DNA of 64,000 nt from Silvibacterium dinghuense (GCF_004123295.1 NZ_SDMK01000001.1:372001-436000), one strand, 5' to 3'; positions 51,062 through 60,562 are shown, counted from the stretch's first letter. Notes: generated by a model not told the origin, from the sequence alone. Program-made: numbers and translations.

Positions 51062-53575
51062 ATGAGAATTCCGGACCTGAGAAACCCGCCATCGATGCAA
51101 TCTGCCCTCAATCTTCTTGAAGAACGCACACACGCGGGAACATGGACCCTGAACTGGATCACCGGTGAGCTCTGGTGGTCAAACGGCACGTATCGGATCT
51201 ACGGGCTTACACCCGGTGCATACACGCCCACCGTTGAGACCGCAGTCCAGTACTTCACCGAGGAATCCCGTCCCCTGCTCGAAGCCGCGCTGGCAGAGGC
51301 CACGGGCTCAGGCAAGGATTACGCGCTCCATCTGAAACTGCGCCGCGCCGATGGACAGGTCATCGAAGTCATGGCCGCCGGACGGCCGGTGCTTCGTGAC
51401 GGGCTGGTACAAAGCGTCTCCGGCGTCATCTTCGACGTCGATGCCATCGAGCAGGAACGCAAGTCCCAACAGACCGCAGAAGAACGCTTTCGCACGCTTA
51501 CCTGGAATTCGCCGGACGGCCTGGTGCTGACCGATGCGCAGACACGCATTCTGCTGGTGAATCCCTCTTTCTGCACCGCACTGGGATACCGTGAACAGGA
51601 CCTGCTTGAGCAGACCACGGTTGATCTCACGCACGCGGAAGACCGGCCGATCTCTGCAAAGTACCGCAGCCTGCTGTGGCGCGGCGAGCTGGATCGCTGC
51701 GTACACCAGAAACGATACCGGAAGCGCGACGGAAGCTATGTCTGGATGGAAGTCGCCCTGACGCTGATACGAGACGGCCAGGGCGAGCCGATGCATTACC
51801 TTGCCCAGTGCCGCGATATTACGGCGCAGCGGCAATACGAAGCAGAATTATTTGAAGCCAAAGAACTCGCGCAGGTCACACTGGCCTCGATTGCCGACGG
51901 CGTCATTCGCACCGACCTGAACGGCACCATCACCTACTGCAATGAGGCCGCGGCCCGGATGATCGATGCGCCGATAGAAAAGATTCTCGACCGCCCTTTT
52001 TCCTTTGCCATTGCGCTCTGCGACGCATCCGGCAATCCTCTCCATGGCGACCCCCTGGAGCACACCCTGCAGTCTGGCCAGCTGAGCCGCATTCCGGCGT
52101 TTACGCGGGTGAGAACCACCTCCGGGGATCTGCGGCCGATTACAGATTCGATTTCTCCCCTGCGCAATGCAAGAGGCGAAATTATCGGCGCGGTTTTTGT
52201 TTTCCAGGACGCATCCGAGTCTGTTTCCTTTACTGAAAAGCTGCATTTCCAGGCCACGCATGACTTTCTGACCGGCCTGCCCAATCGCTCAGCCGCAGAA
52301 CAGATGATTCAGTCCCTGCTGGAAGAGCCGGAATCGGAGAACCGGCAGCACTTTCTCTTCTTCATGGATCTTGACCACTTCAAGGTTGTAAATGACACGA
52401 GCGGACACGCCGCCGGCGACCTCCTGGTCAAGCATCTCGCACAGCTGGTTCGAAGCGTAATCCGCACAACCGACTTCTTCGCGCGCTTTGGCGGCGACGA
52501 ATTTGTGCTGATTCTGCGCAATGCGAACTACGAAGCAGCGCATCGCAGTGCCGAGCGCCTTCTTGAGGCAATTGCCGGCTACACCTTTCCCTATCAACAG
52601 CATCGGCACCAGATGACGGCCAGCATCGGCGTCACCCAGATTACAGGCGGCCCAGGCTCCCTCGATCGCCTGCTGACCGAGGCCGATTCCGCATGCTACC
52701 TGGCCAAGGATCAGGGAAGAAACCGCTTCCGTTTCTATTCCAGCCGCGACCCCAAGCTTTCCCTGATCCAGCAGGACCTGAACTGGGCGCATAAGATCCG
52801 CACAGCCATCCATGAAGAGCAATTCGAGCTGTTCCATCAGCAGATCAATACCGCTGACGGGACACTGCTCGGCGTCGAATGCCTTCTGCGCCTGCGCGAC
52901 GGAGAGCATCATCACATCTTTCCAGATGCCTTCATTCCCGCAGCCGAACGCATGGGATTGCTCAAGCACATCGACCGCTGGGTCGCACAGCGTGCAGCAC
53001 AGCTGCTGACACAGTCACTGAGCGACTCTTCCCTCGCCGCAGAGATCGGCAGCTATCTGTCTATCAATCTCAGTTCGGGTACCCTCGCAGATTCCGAGTT
53101 CGCCTTCTGGCTGCTGGAACTGCTCGACGCGCATCCCGGCATTTGCTCGAAACTGCGTATCGAGATCACCGAGACCGAACGCATCAGCTGGACCAGGGAA
53201 GAGATCGGCTTTGTGGATCGACTACGCGCGCAGGGCGTGCTGGTCATGCTCGATGACTTTGGCATGGGCTACAACTCCTTCGATGTGCTCAAGAAAGTAC
53301 GCTTCGACGGCATCAAGCTGGATCGGCAGGTGGTCCGGGATCTCGGCTCTGATCCTGTAGACCGCGCATTGGCTGTGGCTTCAGCGGCCATCGCCAGAAG
53401 TATGGGCCTTCAGCTCGTGGCCGAAGGCGTGGAGACACAGGACGATCTGGCCGCACTGCTCGAACTGGGCATTCATCATTTTCAGGGTTACATGTTCCAC
53501 AGGCCAAAGCCCTTCGCCTCGGAGCTGATGCAGCCAGAACCCCTGCCTCCGTCTCCTCCTGGTTTCTGGAACTGA
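51062..53575 (+). CDS. PAS-GGDEF-EAL composite cyclic-di-GMP enzyme
   Basis: An 837-residue signalling protein without membrane helices. Three PAS-type sensor domains in a row: about 20-130 (TWTLNWITGELWWSNGTYRIYGL), 140-260 (FRTLTWNSPDGLVLTDAQTRILLVNPSF) and 280-395 (LASIADGVIRTDLNGTITYCNEAAARM). The diguanylate cyclase domain has an intact GGDEF at 477-481 (RFGGDEFVLIL); the phosphodiesterase domain spans about 580-830 with ECL instead of EAL at 606-608, LSINLSSGTLADS, IEITETER, LDDFGMGYNSFDVLKKVRFDGIKLD and AEGVETQDD retained, so both activities may be possible. Ligands of the PAS domains unknown. Cytoplasmic. Confidence 0.93.
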   Translation: MRIPDLRNPPSMQSALNLLEERTHAGTWTLNWITGELWWSNGTYRIYGLTPGAYTPTVETAVQYFTEESRPLLEAALAEATGSGKDYALHLKLRRADGQVIEVMAAGRPVLRDGLVQSVSGVIFDVDAIEQERKSQQTAEERFRTLTWNSPDGLVLTDAQTRILLVNPSFCTALGYREQDLLEQTTVDLTHAEDRPISAKYRSLLWRGELDRCVHQKRYRKRDGSYVWMEVALTLIRDGQGEPMHYLAQCRDITAQRQYEAELFEAKELAQVTLASIADGVIRTDLNGTITYCNEAAARMIDAPIEKILDRPFSFAIALCDASGNPLHGDPLEHTLQSGQLSRIPAFTRVRTTSGDLRPITDSISPLRNARGEIIGAVFVFQDASESVSFTEKLHFQATHDFLTGLPNRSAAEQMIQSLLEEPESENRQHFLFFMDLDHFKVVNDTSGHAAGDLLVKHLAQLVRSVIRTTDFFARFGGDEFVLILRNANYEAAHRSAERLLEAIAGYTFPYQQHRHQMTASIGVTQITGGPGSLDRLLTEADSACYLAKDQGRNRFRFYSSRDPKLSLIQQDLNWAHKIRTAIHEEQFELFHQQINTADGTLLGVECLLRLRDGEHHHIFPDAFIPAAERMGLLKHIDRWVAQRAAQLLTQSLSDSSLAAEIGSYLSINLSSGTLADSEFAFWLLELLDAHPGICSKLRIEITETERISWTREEIGFVDRLRAQGVLVMLDDFGMGYNSFDVLKKVRFDGIKLDRQVVRDLGSDPVDRALAVASAAIARSMGLQLVAEGVETQDDLAALLELGIHHFQGYMFHRPKPFASELMQPEPLPPSPPGFWN

Positions 53576-53607
53576 GGCTCTCGCGTCATTCATACGCGAG
53601 AGCCTCA
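53573..53607. terminator. Hairpin spanning the stop codons of the GGDEF-EAL and ABC genes
   Basis: TGAGGCTCTCGCGT (53573-53586) pairs perfectly with 53594-53607 around a seven-base loop. Its left arm begins with the stop of the GGDEF-EAL gene and its loop contains the stop of the convergent ABC gene. No clear T-run, but a 14-bp perfect stem is enough for transcript separation or RNA stability. Confidence 0.75.
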
Positions 53608-55424
53608 TCGTTAAAGCCAGTCTCTTCCTCATCGATGCCATCCACCACCAGCCCAAGAGCCTGACGCTCAAAGAGCCGCTGATAGGTGCCACCGATGCGC
53701 CGCACCAATTCCTCGTGCGTTCCCTCCTCGATGATGCGGCCGCGTTCGAAAACGAGAATGCGGTCCAGCATGCGCACCGTGGAAAGACGATGCGCAATCA
53801 CGATCGAGGTACGACCGGCCATCAGCCGCTCCATCGCTTCCTGAATCAGCGCCTCGGATTCGGAATCCAGGCTCGAGGTCGCTTCATCGAGAACCAGCAC
53901 CGGTGTATTGGCGAGAAATGCCCGCGCCAGAGCTACGCGCTGGCGTTCCCCACCGGAGAGCTTGACGCCGCGCTCTCCTACCAGCGTCTGGTAGCCCTTA
54001 GGCTGTCGCACGATGAAGTCGTGCGCGTTGGCCAGCCGCGCCGCGGCTTCGATCTCGTGCATCGGCGCATTCGGACGACCGTACGCGATGTTCTCAGCCA
54101 GCGTGCGATGGAAGAGAATCGGCTCCTGCGGCACCAGTGCAATCTGTGCGCGCAGCGATTCCTGCACTCCGTGAGAAATATCTTGCCCGTCAACAAGAAT
54201 GCTGCCGCTGTCCGCGTCATAGAGACGATGCAGCAATTTTACGAACGTCGTCTTGCCTGAGCCGGAATGTCCCACCAAACCGATGCGCTCTCCGGAGCGA
54301 ATGCGCAGAGAAAAATCCTCGAACAGCGCATCCGTCTGCCCCGCATAACGGAAGGTCACGTGATCGTAGACAATCTCACCTTCGCGAACGCGAATCGGCA
54401 CGGCACCCGGACGATCCTCAATACCCAGCGGACGAGCGTAGAACTGCACCATCTCTTCCATGTCATTGGCCGAGCGTTGGAGATTACGCACGTGCTGCCC
54501 GATGTCTCTCAGATAGCCATGCACGATGAAGTAGCTGGTCAGCACAAAGGTCAGATCGCCCGCAGTAGCACGTCCCTTCCACCAGAGCCAGACAGCACAG
54601 GCCAGGACCACGGCACGCAGTACCTGCAGAAGAAGCTGCTGCGCGGCTCCGTTGCGCGTAGCGAAGGTCCAGGAACGCGCAGTGCGGCGATGCCATTTAT
54701 CGAGAACGCGGCCCAGCCGCACATCTTCGCGGCGCTCGGCACCGAACGACTTGACCACCGTATTGCAGGTAATCGAGTCGGCCATCGCCGCACCAATGCG
54801 CGTGTCCTGCGCATTCGAGAGGCGCGACGCCGGAGACACGTAGTAGAGCGAAAGCAGGATGGAGATGGTGATATATGCCACCGCGCCAGCACCGACAAGC
54901 GCACCCATGATGGGCCAGTGCCAGCCGAGCAGAAGCGAAGAACCGACAAGCACCACAAGCGCGGGGAGCAAATCGAGCAGCAGGATGTCGTCCATCATGT
55001 CGACCGCCCACATGCCGCGCGTGATGCGGCGCACGATAGCGCCCGCGAAGTTATTCGCGTGCCAATCGGTGGAGAAACGCTGCACCCGCCAGAAAGCCTG
55101 GCCCGCGAAGCGTGACATGAGGCGCAGCGTGAGACGGATGATCCCGGCCATCCCCGCATAACGCAACAGCGCGAGAGACACGCCGAGGAAGGCCATCATA
55201 GCGATGGCGCGTATCGCAGCCATCAGTGCCATCGCACGAGAGACAGGATGAGCGGCGAGCGCATCCACCAGGTGGCCGGAATAGACAGGCATGAGCAGAT
55301 CAGCCGCCGTAGCCGAAAGCATGCAGCCGGCTACCCAGGCGACAAACCATTTCTCTCGCCACCAGTGGCGCAGCAGAAAAGTAAGCACTTCCCGTATCGC
55401 GTTCTCGCTGGAACGTTGACTCAT
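53586..55424 (-). CDS. ABC exporter with fused membrane and ATP-binding domains (MsbA/LmrA type)
   Basis: A 612-residue half-transporter. Six membrane helices in residues of about 25-305; ATPase domain from about 345: Walker A GHSGSGKTT (385-393), Q-loop VPQEP, signature LSGGERQRV (489-497), Walker B VLVLDEATSSLD (509-520), and the H-loop AHRLST. Works as a homodimer exporting lipids, drugs or peptides; the substrate is not evident. The ATG has only a weak site. A short SD-preceded reading frame lies about 125 bases upstream. Its stop lies within the loop of the convergent hairpin. Confidence 0.92.
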   Translation of the reverse strand: MSQRSSENAIREVLTFLLRHWWREKWFVAWVAGCMLSATAADLLMPVYSGHLVDALAAHPVSRAMALMAAIRAIAMMAFLGVSLALLRYAGMAGIIRLTLRLMSRFAGQAFWRVQRFSTDWHANNFAGAIVRRITRGMWAVDMMDDILLLDLLPALVVLVGSSLLLGWHWPIMGALVGAGAVAYITISILLSLYYVSPASRLSNAQDTRIGAAMADSITCNTVVKSFGAERREDVRLGRVLDKWHRRTARSWTFATRNGAAQQLLLQVLRAVVLACAVWLWWKGRATAGDLTFVLTSYFIVHGYLRDIGQHVRNLQRSANDMEEMVQFYARPLGIEDRPGAVPIRVREGEIVYDHVTFRYAGQTDALFEDFSLRIRSGERIGLVGHSGSGKTTFVKLLHRLYDADSGSILVDGQDISHGVQESLRAQIALVPQEPILFHRTLAENIAYGRPNAPMHEIEAAARLANAHDFIVRQPKGYQTLVGERGVKLSGGERQRVALARAFLANTPVLVLDEATSSLDSESEALIQEAMERLMAGRTSIVIAHRLSTVRMLDRILVFERGRIIEEGTHEELVRRIGGTYQRLFERQALGLVVDGIDEEETGFNDEALAYE

Positions 55425-55762
55425 AAAAACACCCGTTGAAGAGACCAGTGGCCACGGAAAACGAATCCGTTGGCGATCAAAGAGGAAAGAAGGAACCGGC
55501 GAAGGCTGAAGCTGCGCTCAGAGCCACCAAGTGGATTGGAGGATGGAAACTAGCGGCGCGAGACTTCGGGAAGGACCATGGGCCGGAATCCAGTAACGAC
55601 GCCAGGCAGATCGATATTCATCATGATGCCTCCCTTTCGCAAAATAGATGCCTGCATGATAGCAGGGTTTCGACACAAAGAGATGACTATATCCGGCAAA
55701 AATATCGCAATGATGCAGATAGCGGGCTATATCCGCATGGAATGTATCTCCGCAGAGAGAAC
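55425..55762. other. Control region upstream of the ABC exporter gene
   Basis: A 338-base stretch, AT-rich towards the right. It contains the candidate leader reading frame (55550-55624, leftward). A long rightward frame crossing it lies antisense to the aldehyde dehydrogenase gene and looks spurious. Small stems such as CCAC-TTG-GTGG occur between the leader frame and the exporter start, but none is a clear terminator. Confidence 0.45.
55550..55624 (-). CDS. Candidate 24-residue leader peptide ahead of the ABC exporter
   Basis: A leftward frame of 24 codons plus TAG. Two successive ATGs (55624 and 55621) follow the strong site AAAGGGAGG with good spacing, better than the site of the exporter gene itself. 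The peptide starts MMNIDLPGVV, has an Arg in its middle and ends with two Arg. It could act in translation-attenuation control of the exporter, encode a small protein, or be chance. No family recognised. Confidence 0.4.
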   Translation of the reverse strand: MMNIDLPGVVTGFRPMVLPEVSRR

Positions 55763-57247
55763 CTAAATACCGCCCATGCAGAGATACTTCACGACAACAT
55801 ACTCGTCGATACCATAGCGCGATCCCTCGCGTCCGATCCCGGACTCCTTCACTCCTCCGAAAGGCGCAACCTCATTCGAGATGAGTCCGGTATTGATGCC
55901 GACCATTCCATATTCGAGCGCCTCGGCAATGCGCCAAACCCGGCCGATATCGCGGCTGTAGAAATAGGCTGCGAGGCCGAATTCTGTTTTATTCGCAAGC
56001 TCGATCACCTCTTCATCGCTTGAAAAGCGAAAGAGTGGCGCCACAGGACCGAAGGTCTCTTCACGCGCCATGCGCATCTCCGCATGCATGCCGGTAAGGA
56101 TCGTAGGCGCAAAGAACGTTCCGCCCAGTGCGTGGCGTTTACCTCCGATAACGATATGCGCGCCTTTGCTCACGGCATCTTCGATGTGCGCCTCCACCTT
56201 GCGCACGGCAGCTTCGTTGATCAGCGGTCCCTGCGTCACACCAGGCTCAGTACCGGGCCCGACGCACAGAGTGGCCACGGCATCTTCGAGCTTCGCAGCA
56301 AACGCATCGTAGACCGCCTCGTGCACATAGAAACGATTGGCGCACACGCAGGTCTGGCCGCTGTTGCGATACTTCGATGCGATCGCTCCTTCCACCGCCT
56401 GATCGAGATCCGCATCCTCGAAGACGATGAAAGGCGCGTTGCCGCCGAGTTCAAGCGAAAGCTTCTTCACGGTTGAAGCACACTGAGCCATGAGCTGCTT
56501 CCCCACGGCAGTAGAACCGGTAAAACTTAACTTGCGAACAATCGGATTCGACGTCATCTCGGCACCAATGCTCTTCGGCTCACCGGTGATGACACTGAGC
56601 ACCCCTGCAGGAACACCGGCACGATGGCTGAGCTCGGCAAGCGCAAGCGCTGTAAGCGGTGTGGCTTCTGCGGGCTTCACCACGATAGTGCAGCCCGCGG
56701 CAAGCGCTGGCGCAATCTTGCGCGTGATCATCGCAGCAGGAAAGTTCCACGGCGTAATCGCAGCACAGACTCCCACAGGTTCTTTGATGACCACGATGCG
56801 GCGGTCTCCAGTAGGACCGGGGATTGTATCTCCATAGATACGCTTTGCCTCCTCGCCAAACCACTCCAGGCAGGATGCCGCGTACTGGATCTCGCCCTTC
56901 GACTCAGCAAGAGGTTTGCCCTGCTCTGCAGTCATGATGCGCGCGAGGTCATCGGCGCTCTCGAGGATGAGGTCGGAGAAGCGGCGCAGGATGGCAGCGC
57001 GAGCCTTCGCGGTCTGCCTGCGCCATGCAGGCCATGCGGCATTGGCGGCCTCGATAGCCCGACGCGTCTCGGCAGCCCCCATCCACGGCACAGACGCGAG
57101 AACACTCCCGGTAGCCGGATCGTACACATCGAAGCGCTGACCACTGTCAGCATCGCTCCACTGACCGTCGATCCAGGCCTGCGTGCGAAGGAGCGTGGAA
57201 TCTTTCAGACGAAGCGAGTCGATAGCGGACGGCACTATTCCGGACAT
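55763..57247 (-). CDS. gabD: NAD(P)+-dependent succinate-semialdehyde dehydrogenase
   Basis: A 494-residue aldehyde dehydrogenase of the GabD type that oxidises succinate semialdehyde to succinate in 4-aminobutyrate breakdown. Key residues: Glu266 in LELGGNAPF (general base), nucleophilic Cys300 in NSGQTCVC, ITPWNFP (164-170) and the cofactor-contact phrase TGSTAVGK (243-250). The second Cys after the nucleophile (TCVCANR) is typical of GabD. Substrate choice among succinate, glutarate and malonate semialdehyde cannot be told by eye. No GABA transaminase nearby. No clear ribosome-binding site at this ATG; an in-frame GTG three codons later is an alternative. Confidence 0.93.
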   Translation of the reverse strand: MSGIVPSAIDSLRLKDSTLLRTQAWIDGQWSDADSGQRFDVYDPATGSVLASVPWMGAAETRRAIEAANAAWPAWRRQTAKARAAILRRFSDLILESADDLARIMTAEQGKPLAESKGEIQYAASCLEWFGEEAKRIYGDTIPGPTGDRRIVVIKEPVGVCAAITPWNFPAAMITRKIAPALAAGCTIVVKPAEATPLTALALAELSHRAGVPAGVLSVITGEPKSIGAEMTSNPIVRKLSFTGSTAVGKQLMAQCASTVKKLSLELGGNAPFIVFEDADLDQAVEGAIASKYRNSGQTCVCANRFYVHEAVYDAFAAKLEDAVATLCVGPGTEPGVTQGPLINEAAVRKVEAHIEDAVSKGAHIVIGGKRHALGGTFFAPTILTGMHAEMRMAREETFGPVAPLFRFSSDEEVIELANKTEFGLAAYFYSRDIGRVWRIAEALEYGMVGINTGLISNEVAPFGGVKESGIGREGSRYGIDEYVVVKYLCMGGI

Positions 57248-57292
57248 GAGGCGATGGTAGACCTATGCGCGCGCCGCTGAAAAGCAAAGCTG

Positions 57293-58255
57293 TCAGCTAC
57301 GCTCGCGATCAAAGGCGCGCTGCAAACGTGCATTTCCCTGCACGAGCGCTGCAATCTGCTCAACCGTTTCAGAAGCGGGCGACGAACGAAGGATCGCCTC
57401 AACTGCCTGCTCCGCGTAATACGATTCAGACTCAACCAGATCGAAGAGAAACCGTGCGGCCTCCGGTTGCCGCGTGAGCGCAAGCGCGGAGAGCAGAATG
57501 GAAGCGAACCACGGATCTCCAACGCGGGCAAAGGCCGCACGCAAGAGGGGAACGGCTTCCGGTGCGCGTGTGGCGGCGAGAGCCAGGGCTGCTTCGGCGG
57601 CCGGCTCGTCTTCCTTTACAAGAAACTTCGCAACCCACCCGATGGCAGAGTGACCTTCGATCCCAAGCACGCCGCTGTAACAGGCGCCAAGCACCTCGGC
57701 TTCGTCGCGACCCACCTCCGCACGAAGGCGCAAAAGCAATGCGGCGGTATCCGACCCGAGTTGCGCAGTGGCACGCGCAGCCGCGGCGCGCACCGCGGGG
57801 ACGGGATCTGCGAAAGCAGCGACGAAATGACGAAGGAGCACGGACTCGGAGAGCTCACGGCACGGGATCAATGCGAAAAGAGCATAGGAACGCAGCGTAG
57901 ATGCGGTGTCGGACTGGCCACCCCATACAGGCTCAAACTGGCGATGCGCGAGGCCGCGCAGATACGGATCGGCCTCTTGGTAATCGAGCGCAGCCAGCGC
58001 ATGCACGAGTGCATTCTTGGCCCAGCATTGCGGATCGGTCTTCACGGGATCGGCAAAAAAGCGATCATAAGCGATGAGCAGATCGGGAATGAGCGCAGGG
58101 GCCGGGGCCAGCTCGACGAGCTTTGCAGCGCGGGCTACGACAAAGTTATTACGATGGCGCAGCGCCGCTCGCAGGGGCTCGATACGATCCTTAACCGGCA
58201 ACAGAGCCACGGCATCGAGGGCTTCGAGATCCTGCTCCATCCGTTTCTTTGCCAT
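57293..58255 (-). CDS. HEAT-repeat protein of unknown function
   Basis: A 320-residue helical-repeat protein. Alternating antiparallel helix pairs rich in Ala and Leu cover nearly the whole length (for example DPVPAVRAAAARATAQLGSDTAALLLRLRAE at about 152-182 and EAVPLLRAAFARVGDPWFASILLSALA). GGAGATAC lies nine bases before the ATG and it starts 19 bases after the rsmB stop, so it is most likely in the def-fmt-rsmB transcript. Scaffold role presumed; partner unknown. Confidence 0.8.
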   Translation of the reverse strand: MAKKRMEQDLEALDAVALLPVKDRIEPLRAALRHRNNFVVARAAKLVELAPAPALIPDLLIAYDRFFADPVKTDPQCWAKNALVHALAALDYQEADPYLRGLAHRQFEPVWGGQSDTASTLRSYALFALIPCRELSESVLLRHFVAAFADPVPAVRAAAARATAQLGSDTAALLLRLRAEVGRDEAEVLGACYSGVLGIEGHSAIGWVAKFLVKEDEPAAEAALALAATRAPEAVPLLRAAFARVGDPWFASILLSALALTRQPEAARFLFDLVESESYYAEQAVEAILRSSPASETVEQIAALVQGNARLQRAFDRERS

Positions 58256-58274
58256 GTGCAGTATCTCCTTGCCG

Positions 58275-59606
58275 CTACGATCGGGTCAGAATGGCAGCGA
58301 AGAAGCCGTCGCAGTTGAGAATACCCGGAATCGTGCGGAGGCAACCATCGCGTAGCGCGTGTGCTGCAAGCGCAGCTGCGCCTTCCGCATGAATACGGCC
58401 GCTGACAGCGAGAGCGGCGAGTTCAGCAGAAATGGGAATGCGCTCATAGCTGGGATGCGCAGCGAGAACCGCATCCACAACCTGCTCGTTCTCCTCTGGC
58501 TCGAGTGAGCACGTAGAGTAGACGAGGCGTCCGCCCGGGGCGAGCCCCGTCAGCGCGGCTGCAAGAATACGGCGCTGGCGTTGACTATGGCGGGCGAGAT
58601 CGCCTGCGGCGAGGCGAAAACGAATCTCAGGATTGCGGGCGATGGTGCCGGTGCCGCTGCACGGGACATCGCAGAGGATGAGATCGTACTCGGGTTCGAG
58701 TGTCATTGCGGCTGCATCCTGCACGGCGAAGCGCACGCGGTCCCCGCATGCGGAGAGGTTACGGCGCATGGAGTCGAGGCGACGGCGGTTGATGTCGGCC
58801 GCGGTCAAATGCGCCTCAGGATTGCGCTCGACAAGGATAGCCGTCTTGCCACCGGGAGCAGCGCAGGCATCGAGGATGCGGCTTCCCTGCCCGGCAAGCT
58901 CAGCGACCAGCTGTGAGCCTTCGTCCTGGATGCGAATCCAGCCGTCACGAAAGGCCTTCGTACGGGCAACATCGCCGCTGAGGACGCGGCGAGCGGCAGA
59001 GAGGAAATCACCAGGAGCAAGCTCGATGCCTGCTGCAGCAAGCGATGCCTCAGCTTCGGGATGAGCGAGACGGATAGTGACCGGCGCAGGCTGCTGGTCA
59101 AAGGCACAGATGGCGCGAGCCGCAGGCTCGCCGTAATTGCGGGCCCATCGTTCCGCAAGCCACGCGGGGTGCGCGAACTCTCCGGCGAGCGACGAGGGAA
59201 CCGCAGTCGGCTTCGGCGCTTTCGCAAGCTTGCGCAGAACTGCGTTGACCAGCCCGGTGGCGAAGTGTTCGCCGGCGCGCCTGGTCAACTCCACGCTCTC
59301 GCCAATGGCAGCGTGCGGCGGAATGCGATCGAGATGCAAAAGCTGAAAGGCTCCAAGACGGAGCGCCGTTTCCGCAGCCGGCGAGAGCTTCGTATCCGGA
59401 CGCGCAAGCAATGGACGAATATGCGCATCCAGCTGGAGCTGCCAGCGCAGGGTGCCCATCACCAGCGTGGTGGCAAGGGCGCGATCCTGCGCGGAGAGCG
59501 CGTTGACCTGCGGATCGCGCAGCAGCTCATCGCTATGCGCATTTGTATCCGTATCGGTTACATACAGAAGAATCTCAAAGGCAATGGAGCGTGCCGGGGC
59601 GATCAT
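58275..59606 (-). CDS. rsmB: 16S rRNA (cytosine-967-C5)-methyltransferase
   Basis: RsmB (443 residues): an N-terminal NusB-like RNA-binding domain (about 5-135) and a C-terminal SAM-dependent methyltransferase. Motif I DACAAPGGKTA (246-256) binds SAM, the two catalytic cysteines are Cys316 in DVPCSGTG and Cys366 in YSTCSLEPEENE. It overlaps fmt by four bases (ATGA), the typical def-fmt-rsmB arrangement. A HEAT-repeat gene follows after 19 bases. Confidence 0.95.
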   Translation of the reverse strand: MIAPARSIAFEILLYVTDTDTNAHSDELLRDPQVNALSAQDRALATTLVMGTLRWQLQLDAHIRPLLARPDTKLSPAAETALRLGAFQLLHLDRIPPHAAIGESVELTRRAGEHFATGLVNAVLRKLAKAPKPTAVPSSLAGEFAHPAWLAERWARNYGEPAARAICAFDQQPAPVTIRLAHPEAEASLAAAGIELAPGDFLSAARRVLSGDVARTKAFRDGWIRIQDEGSQLVAELAGQGSRILDACAAPGGKTAILVERNPEAHLTAADINRRRLDSMRRNLSACGDRVRFAVQDAAAMTLEPEYDLILCDVPCSGTGTIARNPEIRFRLAAGDLARHSQRQRRILAAALTGLAPGGRLVYSTCSLEPEENEQVVDAVLAAHPSYERIPISAELAALAVSGRIHAEGAAALAAHALRDGCLRTIPGILNCDGFFAAILTRS

Positions 59607-60562
59607 GGTTCACCTGGGAAATGACCAAGCTTCACGCCTTCAAGCGAGTGGCCTCGGAGGAACTCCGACGCAGCGACACGGCGCTTGCCTTCGAGCTGGA
59701 CGTCCACAAGCTCAAGCCATGTCTGCTCTCCGCAGGCGGCGAAGAGCCTGCCCTGTTCGACACGAAGCTCGCCGGGCGCTGCATGGCTACCGGCGAGGGC
59801 GCCGGCTTCATGCGGCATCAAGCGATGAACGATGAGCTTCTTGCCGTCGAGCGTCGTCCAGGCACCGGGCCAGGGCTGGAAGCCGCGCCAGCGGTTGTAG
59901 AGCACCATTGCAGGCTGCGAGAAATTCATACGGCCGTCTTCGCGTGTGAGGATCGGCGCATGCGTAGCCAGGGCGTGATCCTGCTTGCGCGGCAGCAGTA
60001 TACCTGCCTCAAGACCGGCGAGCGTTTCGACCATCAAATCTGCACCCATCGCAGCGAGGCGCGGAAAAAGGTCTTCCGAAGTCATGTCCGGAGCAATCGT
60101 CAGCTCACGCTGCAGAAGCATGTTGCCCGTATCGAGACCTTCGTCGATGCGCATGGTGGTGTTGCCGGTGATGGGCTCGCCGTTGGCGACGGCCCACTGG
60201 ATGGGCGCGGCTCCGCGATATTTCGGGAGCAGCGATCCGTGCAAATTGATGTTGCCGTGTGGAGGCAGGTCGAGCATCCACACGGGGATGATGCGCCCGT
60301 AGGCGACGACCAGGATCACATCCGGCTTGAGTGCTTCGAGCTGGGCGCGAAACTCTGCGTTGGTCTTGATCTTCTCGGGCTGCACAACGGGCAGGCCATG
60401 CGCAAGCGCAGCCTGTTTGACCGGCGGAGCAACAAGCTCCTGCTTCCGGCCCACCGGGCGGTCGGGCTGGGTAACGACAAGCAGCGGCTCGTGCCCGGCG
60501 CGCAGCACAGCCTCAAACGTAGGAACGGCGAAGGATGGGGTGCCGCAGAATACGAATTTCAT
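59603..60562 (-). CDS. fmt: Methionyl-tRNA formyltransferase
   Basis: A 319-residue enzyme formylating initiator Met-tRNA with 10-formyltetrahydrofolate. The catalytic triad is seen as Asn106 and His108 in NINLHGSLLPKYRGAAP and Asp144 in RIDEGLDTGNMLL, at the E. coli spacing. The C-terminal tRNA-binding beta-barrel starts at about residue 205. GAGG precedes the ATG by six bases. def lies upstream by 53 bases and rsmB overlaps downstream. Confidence 0.96.
   Translation of the reverse strand: MKFVFCGTPSFAVPTFEAVLRAGHEPLLVVTQPDRPVGRKQELVAPPVKQAALAHGLPVVQPEKIKTNAEFRAQLEALKPDVILVVAYGRIIPVWMLDLPPHGNINLHGSLLPKYRGAAPIQWAVANGEPITGNTTMRIDEGLDTGNMLLQRELTIAPDMTSEDLFPRLAAMGADLMVETLAGLEAGILLPRKQDHALATHAPILTREDGRMNFSQPAMVLYNRWRGFQPWPGAWTTLDGKKLIVHRLMPHEAGALAGSHAAPGELRVEQGRLFAACGEQTWLELVDVQLEGKRRVAASEFLRGHSLEGVKLGHFPGEP

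Noticed and set aside
55436-56023. Rightward 195-codon frame across the ABC upstream region
   Set aside because: Runs into the antisense of gabD, has no ribosome-binding site and no motif.
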